DNA of 64,000 bases from Zhihengliuella flava (GCF_015751895.1 NZ_JADOTZ010000001.1:1612001-1676000); one strand, 5' to 3'. Numbered from the stretch's first letter, positions 17,154-26,266 are shown. Program-made: numbers and translations. Notes: generated by a model from the letters alone, not told the origin.

Positions 17154-17917
17154 GACCGACCTCCAGTGCGTTGGGGCAACATGCGGAACGTGATGCGGGT
17201 GCGGCCCATGGTGATGACCGAACCATCGAAGAGCTCCGCGCGGCCATCCACTTTGGAGCCGTTCACGTAGCTGCCGTTGGTCGATCCAAGGTCTACAGCC
17301 CACACCTTGCCTGCTTCGGAGCGGATCTCCAAGTGTTGGCGGGACACGCCCGTGTCATCGACGGGGATGTCCGTCTCCGAGGACCGGCCCAGCACGATCG
17401 AGTCCGAGTTCATGCCGTACCGCTTGTGGCCGATCTGCAGCACCGGCTGGAGCCGCGGTTCCGGTTCCCGCGCCGGCTGGGGGGATGGCTGCGGAGCGCG
17501 CGGCGCCGTCGTTCCCGCCTCAGCGGAGCTGGGCCCCGACTCGGGGCGGCGCACAATCTTGGCCTGTACGGCCAAGTCGCCGGCGCGGACGGCCTCGTCC
17601 TGTTCGAACGTCACCGCGACCTTGCCCGTGAGCGTGTAGTGCTGGCTGCGGGCGTGGTCGATTGCCACATCGCACAGCTCTTCGGCCAAGGCCGTGCCGA
17701 ATTCTTGAATCTTCTCAAAGTCCGCTGCCGCGAGGCGCACGGTGAAATGATTGGGCGCGGTGGTGCGGCCCTCGCTGACGGTGAGCGTGCCGCGGTCCAT
17801 CTGGTTGCGGACCTTGCTGGCAATCTCAACGGGCTGTACGCCCGCGCTGGAGGAACCGCGGAAGACGCTGGTGACCAGCTTTTCCAGGCCCCGTTCGACG
17901 TTGTCGACCAGACCCAT
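17150..17917 (-). CDS. fhaA: FHA domain protein FhaA (DUF3662-FHA)
   Basis: The 255-residue cytoplasmic protein has an N-terminal DUF3662 domain (about 1-120; begins MGLVDNVERGLEKLV), a Pro-rich linker, and a C-terminal FHA domain with GRSSETDIPV, SRQH (192-195) and GSTNGSYVNG (211-220). In mycobacteria FhaA binds phosphorylated pseudokinase MviN (MurJ) and restrains peptidoglycan synthesis. AGGAAGGAGCAAC precedes the ATG. It is the first gene of the seven-gene operon that runs to pknB; the operon promoter should lie in 17918-18160. Confidence 0.95.
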   Translation of the reverse strand: MGLVDNVERGLEKLVTSVFRGSSSAGVQPVEIASKVRNQMDRGTLTVSEGRTTAPNHFTVRLAAADFEKIQEFGTALAEELCDVAIDHARSQHYTLTGKVAVTFEQDEAVRAGDLAVQAKIVRRPESGPSSAEAGTTAPRAPQPSPQPAREPEPRLQPVLQIGHKRYGMNSDSIVLGRSSETDIPVDDTGVSRQHLEIRSEAGKVWAVDLGSTNGSYVNGSKVDGRAELFDGSVITMGRTRITFRMLPQRTGGRS

Positions 17918-18160
17918 GGCGTTGCTCCTTCCTACCGTTCCAAACCGACTGATTGCGTTTCGATACTACTTGCCCAAGATTGGATGCGTCCTGACCCGTG
18001 GCGGACTCACCTCAGATCGCAACGAATTTGGAATGCTTCCGGTTCCCCTCAGCGGGTGAATCGCCTCACGCGGGGCGGTGCCGATTAGGTGAGGGTGCCA
18101 AAGTATGGATAAGATAGTTCTCGCTGTTCGGCGCGGGCGCGTCGGATGACAACTACATAT

Positions 18161-18244
18161 GCGCGAGTGGCGGAATTGGCAGACGCGCTGGCTTCAGGTG
18201 CCAGTGATCGCAAGATCGTGGGGGTTCAAGTCCCCCCTCGCGCA
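18161..18244 (+). tRNA. tRNA-Leu (CAG anticodon)
   Basis: An 84-nt cloverleaf starts GCGCGAG, which pairs with CTCGCGC (18237-18243), leaving discriminator A18244 and no encoded CCA. The anticodon stem-loop CTGGC-TTCAGGT-GCCAG gives CAG. A class II long variable arm (GATCGCAAGATC) and a T-arm with GGTTCAAGTCC are present. The 3' 21 nt are the left copy of the island attachment repeat. Confidence 0.97.
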
Positions 18245-18245
18245 C
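18224..18245 (+). repeat. attL, 22-bp direct repeat in tRNA-Leu
   Basis: Starts GTTCAAGTCC and ends CGCGCAC. It is identical to 26626-26647 and restores the tRNA 3' end after insertion, the typical signature of tyrosine-integrase elements. Confidence 0.88.
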
Positions 18246-18256
18246 GCGAATGAAAT

Positions 18257-18301
18257 GGCCCCTGACCTGGGATTTTATATCTCAGGCCAGGGGCCGTTTT
18301 T
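18257..18301 (+). terminator. Intrinsic terminator just after tRNA-Leu, within the island
   Basis: GGCCCCTG-A-CCTG pairs with CAGG-C-CAGGGGCC around an AT-rich loop, followed by GTTTTT. It lies inside the island boundary, so it was brought by the element and now ends the tRNA transcript. Confidence 0.85.
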
Positions 18302-18306
18302 GTCAG

Positions 18307-18326
18307 AAGTGCTAGAAAAAGTGCTA
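18307..18326 (+). repeat. Paired AAGTGCTA repeats, left end of island
   Basis: AAGTGCTA occurs at 18307 and 18319, 12 bp apart. The same pair with the same spacing occurs at 26488 and 26500 near the right end. These could be integrase arm-type binding sites; that role is inferred. Confidence 0.6.
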
Positions 18327-18391
18327 AGACGGGACGGCGGTTGGCCGGACCCTGGATGAAAGCGATGCGGAAGCGGATAGAGCGGACAGCG

Positions 18392-18727
18392 TCACGCACT
18401 GCGAGCTGACCGCGTCTCCTCTGCCATTAGCTGCCGGGCGAGGTCATGGATGGCGCTTGCCTTGTAGACGATCCCCAAGTCGATTAGATCGCTGACCACG
18501 GGAATCCCGGAAGCCGCCGACGCAAGCATAACCGGCACTTGTCGTTGGTGGACGGCGGCGACGATGCCTAGGAGCATCGGAGGCTTCGCGGGGCCGCCGA
18601 TCGTGATGTTCCCGTACTTGTCAGGTGCAGACGGTCTTGGGACGAGGAACACCGGGCTCCCGCTCGACCCAGGGAAGACGGAGGCATCGATGAGAAAAGT
18701 CGGTGTGTTCTCGTAATCGACGTTCAT
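18392..18727 (-). pseudogene. Truncated trypsin-like serine protease (C-terminal fragment)
   Basis: A 111-codon frame encodes FLIDASVFPGSSGSPVFLV, the segment around the catalytic Ser (GSSGSPVF) of S1-type proteases, and a further conserved-looking C-terminal part. The His and Asp parts of the triad are absent. A TGA lies directly upstream of the first ATG in the same frame, so the N-terminal half is lost or never joined. It is probably a remnant of a longer island gene. A stand-alone product of this size would not be expected to be proteolytic. Confidence 0.65.
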
Positions 18728-18886
18728 TCAGAAGAACAGTGTGGTACCTCAGGACAGTGGTGGCAGTTCATGTGTTCAGTCCTGTCGGTCGGGTTCCTGG
18801 GGTGCAATTCCGGCTTGGAGGGACCTTTGAGGATCGCGTCGAGAGTATCGGCACCGGTTCAGACGTGCTGGCTCCGCGGTGCTGAC

Positions 18887-19234
18887 TCAGTGGTGATGAT
18901 TGGCGTAGTCCTCCCACCCAGGGTCTGCGTCCTCGTAGTAGCCCCTCTCATGTTCAAACTCATCCGCCTCGACCAGCGACCCCAGCTCAGCCTCTTCGCC
19001 GGCGTCCCTGCTCCTGCTGATCAGTGCGCCGGCCCCGATGCCAACTGCGAGCTCCAGCCCGATGCCTGGGTGATGGTGGTTGACGTGGTCCTCCCAATTC
19101 GGGTCTGGGTTCGCGCCTGATCTCTGCTGCGACGACCTTCCGGCGTCGTGCACCTGCGGCGGCGGCTTCTTGCGCAGCATCTTTGCGACGATGAGGATCA
19201 AGATGCCGGTGCCGATAATTGCCAGTGCTTCCAT
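18887..19234 (-). CDS. Small membrane protein with repeated DPxWEDxxNHHH motif
   Basis: The 115-residue protein has an N-terminal hydrophobic helix (about 4-19) followed by RKK, indicating a membrane anchor with the rest in the cytoplasm. A second weakly hydrophobic, Gly-rich segment lies at about 57-71. The motif DPNWEDHVNHHH in the middle recurs as DPGWEDYANHHH at the very C-terminus. The clustered His could bind metal. GGAGGACCTC precedes the ATG. I do not recognise a family. Confidence 0.6.
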   Translation of the reverse strand: MEALAIIGTGILILIVAKMLRKKPPPQVHDAGRSSQQRSGANPDPNWEDHVNHHHPGIGLELAVGIGAGALISRSRDAGEEAELGSLVEADEFEHERGYYEDADPGWEDYANHHH

Positions 19235-19295
19235 GAGGTCCTCCGTGCTCGGTGAGCGGTGATCCGAGTATCCCTCGGACCACCGACATCCACCG

Positions 19296-19907
19296 TCAGC
19301 CGTGCCTCACGTCGGCATCCGTGAATGTGTTCGCGCCCAGAGCCTCTTTGTGCCGCCGGTACTCGCGAGGCGTCAGTCCGCGGGCTACGAGCTCCCGAGC
19401 GCGCTCGGGATAGCCGAAGACTTCGGGCAGTCCGCCGGCCTGCAGCTTCTGCATCGCCTCGTGGCGCACCTGCGAGCCGGGGTGCACGAAGCCGTGTGGC
19501 TCGTACTGGAACAGGTTCCAGCACCACGCGGTCGCCTCGCATCGTGTGTGCCCCGCCCAGCGGCCCTCTACGACCACCTGATCGGCGTCAGGCGCAGAGA
19601 GCGCCTCCTCGATCCTCATCCAGCCGAGCCTGCGCCGCTCCTCGGCGTCCGCCTCACGCTGGCGCTCCGTTTTCTGCTCGGCATCCGCGACGGCTCGCTC
19701 GACCAGTGCTTTGAGCTGTGCAGCGGTGAGCGTGACGCCCTCAAGGTTACCGGCGAAGCCGACAGGTGGATGGGCCGCCAGCACCGCGAGCGCGGCCTGC
19801 TCGACTTCCAACTCATGCCGGGTAGTCACCGGAATGCGGTGGTAGCTCAGGTCGAGCTCGCCCCACCAGCCGTCGCGGCGGGGGTTAACGTACTTGATGT
19901 CGGACAT
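19296..19907 (-). CDS. Hypothetical protein, 203 aa
   Basis: The frame from ATG 19907 encodes MSDIKYVNPRRDGWWGELDL and continues with a charged helical region (about 60-110, rich in Glu, Arg and Ala) and a C-terminal part containing GLTPREYRRHKEALGANTF, which resembles a short helix-turn-helix-like or tail motif. Upstream in-frame codons to about 20042 are open but include a region of palindromes that reads more like a regulatory segment, so the later start is preferred. I do not recognise a family. It is island cargo. Confidence 0.55.
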   Translation of the reverse strand: MSDIKYVNPRRDGWWGELDLSYHRIPVTTRHELEVEQAALAVLAAHPPVGFAGNLEGVTLTAAQLKALVERAVADAEQKTERQREADAEERRRLGWMRIEEALSAPDADQVVVEGRWAGHTRCEATAWCWNLFQYEPHGFVHPGSQVRHEAMQKLQAGGLPEVFGYPERARELVARGLTPREYRRHKEALGANTFTDADVRHG

Positions 19908-19950
19908 GGTGGATGCCCCTCTCCGGGGCAGAGCCCCATCGAATCTTGCA

Positions 19951-19966
19951 TCACGAGATCTCGTGA
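19951..19966. promoter_or_regulatory. Perfect 16-bp palindrome upstream of the 203-aa gene
   Basis: TCACGAGATCTCGTGA is an uninterrupted palindrome 44 bp upstream of the start at 19907. A dimeric repressor site is the natural reading. No regulator gene is recognisable in the island. Confidence 0.5.
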
Positions 19967-20148
19967 GCCCGTTCTTCCCCTGGGACACCCGGGAATCGAT
20001 GGATTCGGGTTGTCGCGTGACCAGCCAGGTACTTTGCGTCACGACTCTTGAACGTGGTGACGACTATACTTGAAGGCGCTGACGCCGCCCGCCCACTAGG
20101 CTACGGATCACCGTCTGATTCCCGAGCCGACCGATCAGGAGCTGTGCC

Positions 20149-21120
20149 ATGGCCGATACCGACGCCGAGAGGTTCCTCAATGCCTTCTCCGAAATCGAGG
20201 ATCAGCTCGCCCGGCAGTAGAGGCGTCGGCAGTAGAGGCGTCGTGAGAGGCATGACGATTGGGTGCCGTTCGACGAGCTGCTCTCGGGCTCCGACACTCT
20301 GCTCCAGCGGCAGAAGGACGTGCTCCGCCAGTATGCGAAGCTGCGGAACGCGATCGCGCACAGCAAGCGCATGGGCGGGAAGCCCATCGCGGACCCGCAC
20401 ATGGACACCGTGCTCAGCATCGAGAAGATCCGCGACAACCTCCTGAGGCCGCCGAAGCTGGTCGATGCCCTCGAGGGCTACGGACGCCCCCAGGTACTCG
20501 AGCTCGACGACGGCATCGGCGTGTTCCTCTCTCTGGTCGTCGAGCAGAGCTTCTCTCAGGCGCCGGTGCGCACTGACGACGGCTACCGCCTCATTACCAC
20601 CAACGCCGTCGCCAGGCACTTCGCGCCCAGCATCATCGAGCACGGCCTTGTCGAGACCGCCACCATCAGGGCGGTGCTCGGCTTCGCCGAGACTGGCGAC
20701 CGCCTCGAGACCCTCACCCCCGGCGCCACCGTGCTGGAGGCGATCAATCTTTTCTCCGGCGAAGCCAGCACCCGCGTCGAGCCACCTTCCGCGCTGCTGG
20801 TGCTCGACGCGACGAAAGAGCACCTGCCACAGGTGCTCTGCTCACGCTCCGACCTCTCGCAGCTCAGGGTGCCGTCGAGAGCCTGCCGTCCTGGTCCACC
20901 ACCCGGCCACTCTCGACAGCTCGGTCGATCGCCTGGTTCAGGCGCGCATCGAGGATCGAGCCGTTCCTGTTCCAGCCGTAGAGCCTCGCAATTTGCACCG
21001 CGACCTCCGAGCGGGAGGCCCCGCCGACGTCTTGGACGAGGAGCTCGACGGCCCTCGCGAACTCGTCGACATGAACCTGCTCCGGCTTGCGTTGATTGCC
21101 GTTGCTCCGGACCTTCGTGA
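20149..21120 (+). pseudogene. CBS-domain-like gene interrupted by two in-frame amber codons
   Basis: From ATG 20149 one frame encodes MADTDAERFLNAFSEIEDQL, then TAG at 20218 and again at 20233, then continues as VPFDELLSGSDTLLQRQ and a CBS-like pair (YRLITTNAVARHFA; later TPGATVLEAINLFSG and a PPSALLVLDA segment). The stops sit in a 15-bp in-frame unit (GGCAGTAGAGGCGTC) present twice. The conserved-looking protein fades at about 20870, after which the frame runs antisense through the helicase 3' end to 21120. The native C-terminus therefore also seems lost. Translation from GTG 20263 could still make a shortened protein. CBS domains usually bind adenine nucleotides; the role here is unknown. 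Confidence 0.6.
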
Positions 21121-24100
21121 CCGGTCGGCCCGGGACGTCGATAAAGTCGCCGTCGCGCACAACATCGGCCATCTCGATCGCCAGGTCGATGTTCTCCTTC
21201 ATCCTCTGGGAGATTCTGCCGATGTGCCACCAGTCCCTGATCCGCTCGAACACCAGCGCCATGTGGATTGGGCCTTCAGCCCTCGCGAGGTTGTGCAGTG
21301 GCTCGACCAGGTACACGTGACTCCCGGGCTCGCCCGCGTCGGCCCAGAGCGGAAGGTCCTGCTCCGCCGCCTCCTTGTAGCGCACGACCCAGTCGTGGGA
21401 CGCCTCCGACTGCGCGGGCACCGTTTCGACGTCGGGGCGCACGAGCTCGGGACGGCTCCGCCTCATCGCCGAGGTCCTGCCGGCGATGGCGTCCTCGATT
21501 GCGGCCCGGAGGCGCTGCTCCTCCGAGGCCTTGTCGCGGTACCAGGACGTGCCCCAGATCCGGTGCAGGGTCCAGCCCAGCCCTTCGAGCACCTGATCGC
21601 GCAGGCGGTCGCGGTCGCGCGCGGTGGGCGACGAGTGGTACTGGTACCCGTCGCACTCGACCCCGATTGCGAACACGCCGGACTTCGCGGGGTGCCGAAC
21701 TGCGAGGTCGATGCGGAAGCCCGCGGCGCCCACCTGGGGCTCCACCTTGTAGCCCCACGACTCGATCGTGCGGATCACCGACTCCTCGAAGGGCGATTCC
21801 GGCATGAGCCCCGTCGCCGAGGACTGTGTCCCGAGCACCTCGATGCCGCGCTTCGCGAAGTCCAGGTACGCCCGAAGGGCCTCGACGTTCTCGTTCTGGG
21901 AGGCGGGGATGTCGTGCGCCTCCATCGAGGAGACTACCTCGATGCGCTGTCTCGCCCGCGTGACGCCGACGTTCAGTCGCCGCCAGCCCTTCTCCTTGTT
22001 GAGCACGCCGAAGTTCGTCGAGACCTTCCCCGCCTCGTCGGGGCCGTAGCCGACCGAGAACAGGATCACGTCGCGCTCATCGCCCTGCACCGACTCGAGC
22101 GAGCGGACGAAGAAGCCGTCGAGTCGGTCGCTCGTGTCGAAGTGCTCATCGAGGTCGCGGTGCGACGCCCGGAGCTCGTCGACGGCCGCTGTCACGGCCG
22201 AGGCCTGCGCCACGGAGAACGTGACCACGCCGAGCGAGGCCCCTGGTCTGGTCCGATAGTGGTGGATCACCCGCTGGGCGACGACCTTCGCCTCGCGCGG
22301 GTTGTCCGCACCGCCGCCTCGGCGATACATGCCGTCGGCCAGGAAGAACTCGACGCCGACGTCCGGGCCGTCCTCCTGCGCCGATGGGTAGGTGATGAGC
22401 TTCCCCTCGTAGAAGCGGTAGTTCGAGAACGCGATCAGGGCCTCGTGGCGCGACCTGTAGTGCCAGCGCAGCCCGAGGTTCTGGAACGCGCCCGCCGACT
22501 TCGCCAGCTCCAGGATCGACTGGAAGTCCTGCACGTCGGAGTCGAGCTCCACGTCCTCGTCGACCTCGGTCGCGCGCTCGAAGAACGACGTCGGAGGCAG
22601 CTGCTTGTCGTCGCCCGCGAGGATGAACGCTCGACCGCGATAGATGCAGTTGATCGAGTCCCCGGGGGTCACCTGCGAAGCCTCGTCGAAGATCACCACG
22701 TCGAACTTCATGTCGGACGGCAAGTACTGCGACACGGCGAGCGGAGACATCATGAAGACCGGCTTGATCGCTTGTACGGCGCTCCTCGCCTGGGAGATCA
22801 GCGACTTCACCGACATGTGTCTGCGCTGCTTCATCCCCTCCCGGCGGAGCAGGGCAGGCTCTCCCAGAGACGTGTTCGACGGGCGGCGTGCATTCGCCGC
22901 CTTGACGATGTCCCCGGTGGCGGCAGCGATGACCTCGAGATCCAGCGCCTTGAACTCGTCAACGAGCGCGCCCCTGTCGGTCGCGAGGAGCGGATGCAGC
23001 CGTTCGTCTTCCCTGATCTGCGCGTCGGCCCACGCCCTGAGGAGCGCCCGCTCCACGACCCGGGGCACGTCCGATGCCGCGATCCGCATCTCGATGCAGA
23101 ACTCGATGGTCGAGTCGAGGTCGTGGGTCCTCAGGTACTCGCGGATCGCCGTGAAGTCGAACCACTCCTGTTGGCCGACGGTGTCGGAGCCGAGCTCCTC
23201 CATGAATCCCGCGGCGCCGTCGAACTCGGCGAACTCCTCGAGCAGCTCCTCCCTGCGCGAGGGCGCGAACGCCGCGATCACGGCGTCCCGCTCGGCCTCC
23301 CACTTCGCGAGCGCGCCCGTCAGGGCCGGCATCGGGACCGACGAGTTCAGTGCTGCCCGCTGATCGGGCGTCAGCGCGCCGGCCGGAGCCGCGCTCCGGA
23401 CCCGCTTCGCCCACGCGATCGCAGCGTCAATCCGAGCGAGGTCCGTCGCGGATCCCTGGAACAGCGTGCCGAATCGAGCCTCGTACTCGCCCCTGGAGGC
23501 GTCCAGGCCCGCCGCGGCCCTGCGCGCGTCCTCGCACGACCGGAGGATCGTCGTCGACTCCTGGACCGTGTGGTCGCGGCCCGTCACCGCGTTCACCGCA
23601 TCGACCATCGAGAGGGCGTCGGCGATCGGCCCCTGGTGGGCCTCGATCCAGTCCAGCGAGGCCTGCAGCGACTCCATGAGCAGCTCCTGCCTGCCCGCGA
23701 GCGCCGGGGCAGGCGCGAGGGAAGTTCGCCAAGCGCCGAGCGCCGCGGCGGCCGTCGCGGCCATCTGCTGGTGGGCGGGCTCGGGGATCCCGGCCGTGAA
23801 GTACCCCACGGTCTGGGGCTGCACTGCGCCCCCTGACAGCGCGATCACCTCGTCGGCGACCACGAACGCCCGGTCGAGGCCTTCCCAGTCCGTGGCGCGG
23901 CCCTGCCAGTGCCTCCCGAGCGCCTGCGAGTGCACGACGCCAACGCTCTCGAACGCGTCGCTCGCCTCTGACCACGCGATCGCGTCGGAGAGCCTCGAGA
24001 TGCCCGACTTCACCTGGGAGGCGTCTGCGAGGAGCGTTGCCACGGCCTTCTTGTCGGTCCGGTACGCTCCCGAGAGCTTCCGGAGCCCGGTGTGCAGGTT

Positions 24101-26266
24101 GCTGAACCTGTCCTGTAGCTCGCGCAGCGGGGCACCGAGCGCTTCGGCCCTGTACAGCGACTGCGCGCGCTCCTCGGCCTTGTCGAACTCCATCGCCTTC
24201 AGGCGGATCTCCGCAGCGGCGCTCCTCGCGGCCTGGAGGCCGGCCGGCGTCAGCCAGGTCGGCTCCAGCGCGGCTCCGGAGGCTCGGAGTTCGATCATGC
24301 GCACCACGCGGTCCGCGTCCGAGAACGAGGCCGGCTCGGGGAGGCCAGCCGCCTGCGCGAGGCCTCGCAGCGACGCCGAGGCGGAGGCCAGGCCGGCCGC
24401 GTGGTGCGCCATGTACGCGCCGGCGGCGCGCAACTGCTCCGCGTTCTGAGGCCCCAGTACGATGGCGCCCGCCGCACTCGACTGGACGACGTCGACGGAG
24501 CCGCCCGACGGGAACGATGTAAATGGCATCCCGCTGATCGCCTCCACCGCGGTCGCCTTCGCCCTGTAGTCGTCGACCAGCGCTCCCAGCTCGGCCCGGC
24601 TGGCCTCGATCGGCGCGAGGTCGGGCTCGGCCAGCCATCGCTCGTCGGCCGAGGCCGGTCGCTCCGAGTGCTGCAGGCCGAGCAGCTCGATCAGCCGCTC
24701 CACCCTGTCCGCGCGGTCGAGGTCGAATGCTCGCAGCAGCGGAGCATTGACCTGCATCGCGCCCCGGAGCTCCTGCATCGCGCGATCCGCGGCCCACAGG
24801 CGGGCCTCGAGCGAGGTCTCGTCGACGACGTCCCTCCACAGGAACGACTTTCCCTGGGCCGCGGGCCTCCAGTTCCGCTCCAGCCTGCGGAGCGCGTCGT
24901 GGATGTCGGAGAGCCCTACCTGGTCGAGGCCCAGGGGCGAGCGCTCCGGGATCGGAGCCGCCGGGACGTCGACGAGGCCCGCAAGGAGCCCGAGGACGTC
25001 GTGCAGCGAGAGCTCGAGCGGCGAACGGTTCTCGTTCATCGCAGACGCGTAGCTGTTCAGCCGCTTGCGCTTGTCGACCAGCGAGGCCCTCGAAGGCGCC
25101 GACATCCCGCCCGGCGGCTGCGCCACGTTCTCCAGCGTCTGGAGCAGCTCGACCGCGACCTCGCGCCTGTTCACCTTGTGCGAGTGCAGCTCCAGCAGAT
25201 AGCTGCCGAGGCCCGCGTCCCTCAGCCTGTTCCGCACGACGTCGAGTGCTGCGATCTTCTCCGACACGAACAGCACGGACTTGCCGGAGTGCATCAGCGC
25301 GCCGATCATGTTCGCGATCGTCTGCGACTTGCCCGTGCCCGGAGGGCCGTCCATGACGAAGCTGCGCCCTGCCAGCGCGGCGGCCACCGCCGCGCGCTGC
25401 GAGGAGTCCGCGTCGAGCACGAACGGCGTCTTCTCCGGCGGAGCGGCCTCGTCGATGTCCGCCGGGTCGATGGGGTCGAACTGGAACTCGTCGGTCTGGC
25501 TCGTCGGGTCGCCGTTCGCCAGCGCCTGCACGACCGGGTGGTCAGAGATCGTCTCCTCGTTGTCCAGCAGGTCCTTGTACATCGCCTGCTTGGTGAAGGA
25601 GAAGGTCGCGAGGTGCGCCTCGGGACGGATCTCCCACCCCTTGAGGTCAGGAGCCGCCGACAGCCGCTGCCTGAACAGTTCGAGGATCTCCGACACCCGC
25701 ATGTCCTCAATTTCCTCGAGAACCGGCCAGGACACCCCGAACTCTGCCAGCCTGAGCGGCAGCGCCGAGTTGAGCACGGGGTCGTCCTCGCTCCCCACGA
25801 GCTTCGGCGTTGCCCTCGGCCCCTCGGGGAGGAGCTCGACTGGCACCAGGTACAGGGGGCTCGCCATGTCCGAGCCGTCGACGTCCTTCCAGCGGAGCAT
25901 GCCGAACGCCACGTAGAGCACCGAGAGCCCTCGGTCGAGGAACTCCTGGTTCGCCTTGCGCATCAGCGTGCGCGCGATCGTGCCGATGTCGCTGTCGGGT
26001 TTCGGAACGTGGAGCGAGTCGCGCCCGAGCGGCGGCCTGACCAGGCGCTCCTCGCCGTCCTCGGCCACCTCGAGCTGGTCGCCCTGCAGGACGAGCGGCT
26101 TCCCCGAGCTGAGGAGGCCCTGCAGCTCGTCGAGGCCCGGTGCGTCGAAGGTGAGCGACGACCGCTTCGGCGGATTGAACCTGATCAGCCTGCTCCGGCG
26201 GTCGAGCCCGACAAGGCTCTCTCGCCACACCTTCAGCGCATCCAGCGTCGCTCGTTTCCCCGTCAC
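20864..26266 (-). CDS. Giant SF1 (UPF1-like) helicase with DUF4011, Vsr-type nuclease and DUF3320 domains
   Basis: The 1800-residue protein starts with GTG at 26266 behind GAGGGTG. Region 10-200 has the DUF4011 look (VWRESLVGLDRRSRLIRF). Walker A is GPPGTGKSQTIANMI (about 307-321), and the Walker B-like FDEASQVTPGDS lies near 1192, followed by LAGDDKQLPP. Helicase motifs with VTRARQRIEVVS follow. A restriction-endonuclease-fold segment (IGVECDGYQYHSS, near 1538, then RDRLRDQVLEGLGW) is of the Vsr or MTES_1575 type. A DUF3320 region lies at about 1650-1710. The architecture is shared with proteins found in defence islands. Action on invading nucleic acid is inferred. The gene appears intact. 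Confidence 0.87.
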   Translation of the reverse strand: MTGKRATLDALKVWRESLVGLDRRSRLIRFNPPKRSSLTFDAPGLDELQGLLSSGKPLVLQGDQLEVAEDGEERLVRPPLGRDSLHVPKPDSDIGTIARTLMRKANQEFLDRGLSVLYVAFGMLRWKDVDGSDMASPLYLVPVELLPEGPRATPKLVGSEDDPVLNSALPLRLAEFGVSWPVLEEIEDMRVSEILELFRQRLSAAPDLKGWEIRPEAHLATFSFTKQAMYKDLLDNEETISDHPVVQALANGDPTSQTDEFQFDPIDPADIDEAAPPEKTPFVLDADSSQRAAVAAALAGRSFVMDGPPGTGKSQTIANMIGALMHSGKSVLFVSEKIAALDVVRNRLRDAGLGSYLLELHSHKVNRREVAVELLQTLENVAQPPGGMSAPSRASLVDKRKRLNSYASAMNENRSPLELSLHDVLGLLAGLVDVPAAPIPERSPLGLDQVGLSDIHDALRRLERNWRPAAQGKSFLWRDVVDETSLEARLWAADRAMQELRGAMQVNAPLLRAFDLDRADRVERLIELLGLQHSERPASADERWLAEPDLAPIEASRAELGALVDDYRAKATAVEAISGMPFTSFPSGGSVDVVQSSAAGAIVLGPQNAEQLRAAGAYMAHHAAGLASASASLRGLAQAAGLPEPASFSDADRVVRMIELRASGAALEPTWLTPAGLQAARSAAAEIRLKAMEFDKAEERAQSLYRAEALGAPLRELQDRFSNLHTGLRKLSGAYRTDKKAVATLLADASQVKSGISRLSDAIAWSEASDAFESVGVVHSQALGRHWQGRATDWEGLDRAFVVADEVIALSGGAVQPQTVGYFTAGIPEPAHQQMAATAAAALGAWRTSLAPAPALAGRQELLMESLQASLDWIEAHQGPIADALSMVDAVNAVTGRDHTVQESTTILRSCEDARRAAAGLDASRGEYEARFGTLFQGSATDLARIDAAIAWAKRVRSAAPAGALTPDQRAALNSSVPMPALTGALAKWEAERDAVIAAFAPSRREELLEEFAEFDGAAGFMEELGSDTVGQQEWFDFTAIREYLRTHDLDSTIEFCIEMRIAASDVPRVVERALLRAWADAQIREDERLHPLLATDRGALVDEFKALDLEVIAAATGDIVKAANARRPSNTSLGEPALLRREGMKQRRHMSVKSLISQARSAVQAIKPVFMMSPLAVSQYLPSDMKFDVVIFDEASQVTPGDSINCIYRGRAFILAGDDKQLPPTSFFERATEVDEDVELDSDVQDFQSILELAKSAGAFQNLGLRWHYRSRHEALIAFSNYRFYEGKLITYPSAQEDGPDVGVEFFLADGMYRRGGGADNPREAKVVAQRVIHHYRTRPGASLGVVTFSVAQASAVTAAVDELRASHRDLDEHFDTSDRLDGFFVRSLESVQGDERDVILFSVGYGPDEAGKVSTNFGVLNKEKGWRRLNVGVTRARQRIEVVSSMEAHDIPASQNENVEALRAYLDFAKRGIEVLGTQSSATGLMPESPFEESVIRTIESWGYKVEPQVGAAGFRIDLAVRHPAKSGVFAIGVECDGYQYHSSPTARDRDRLRDQVLEGLGWTLHRIWGTSWYRDKASEEQRLRAAIEDAIAGRTSAMRRSRPELVRPDVETVPAQSEASHDWVVRYKEAAEQDLPLWADAGEPGSHVYLVEPLHNLARAEGPIHMALVFERIRDWWHIGRISQRMKENIDLAIEMADVVRDGDFIDVPGRPVTKVRSNGNQRKPEQVHVDEFARAVELLVQDVGGASRSEVAVQIARLYGWNRNGSILDARLNQAIDRAVESGRVVDQDGRLSTAP

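Noticed and set aside
20465-23836. 1123-codon open frame on the + strand
   Set aside because: It runs antisense through the helicase gene, has no family features and starts without a ribosome-binding site. It is a GC-frame shadow of the real 1800-residue protein.
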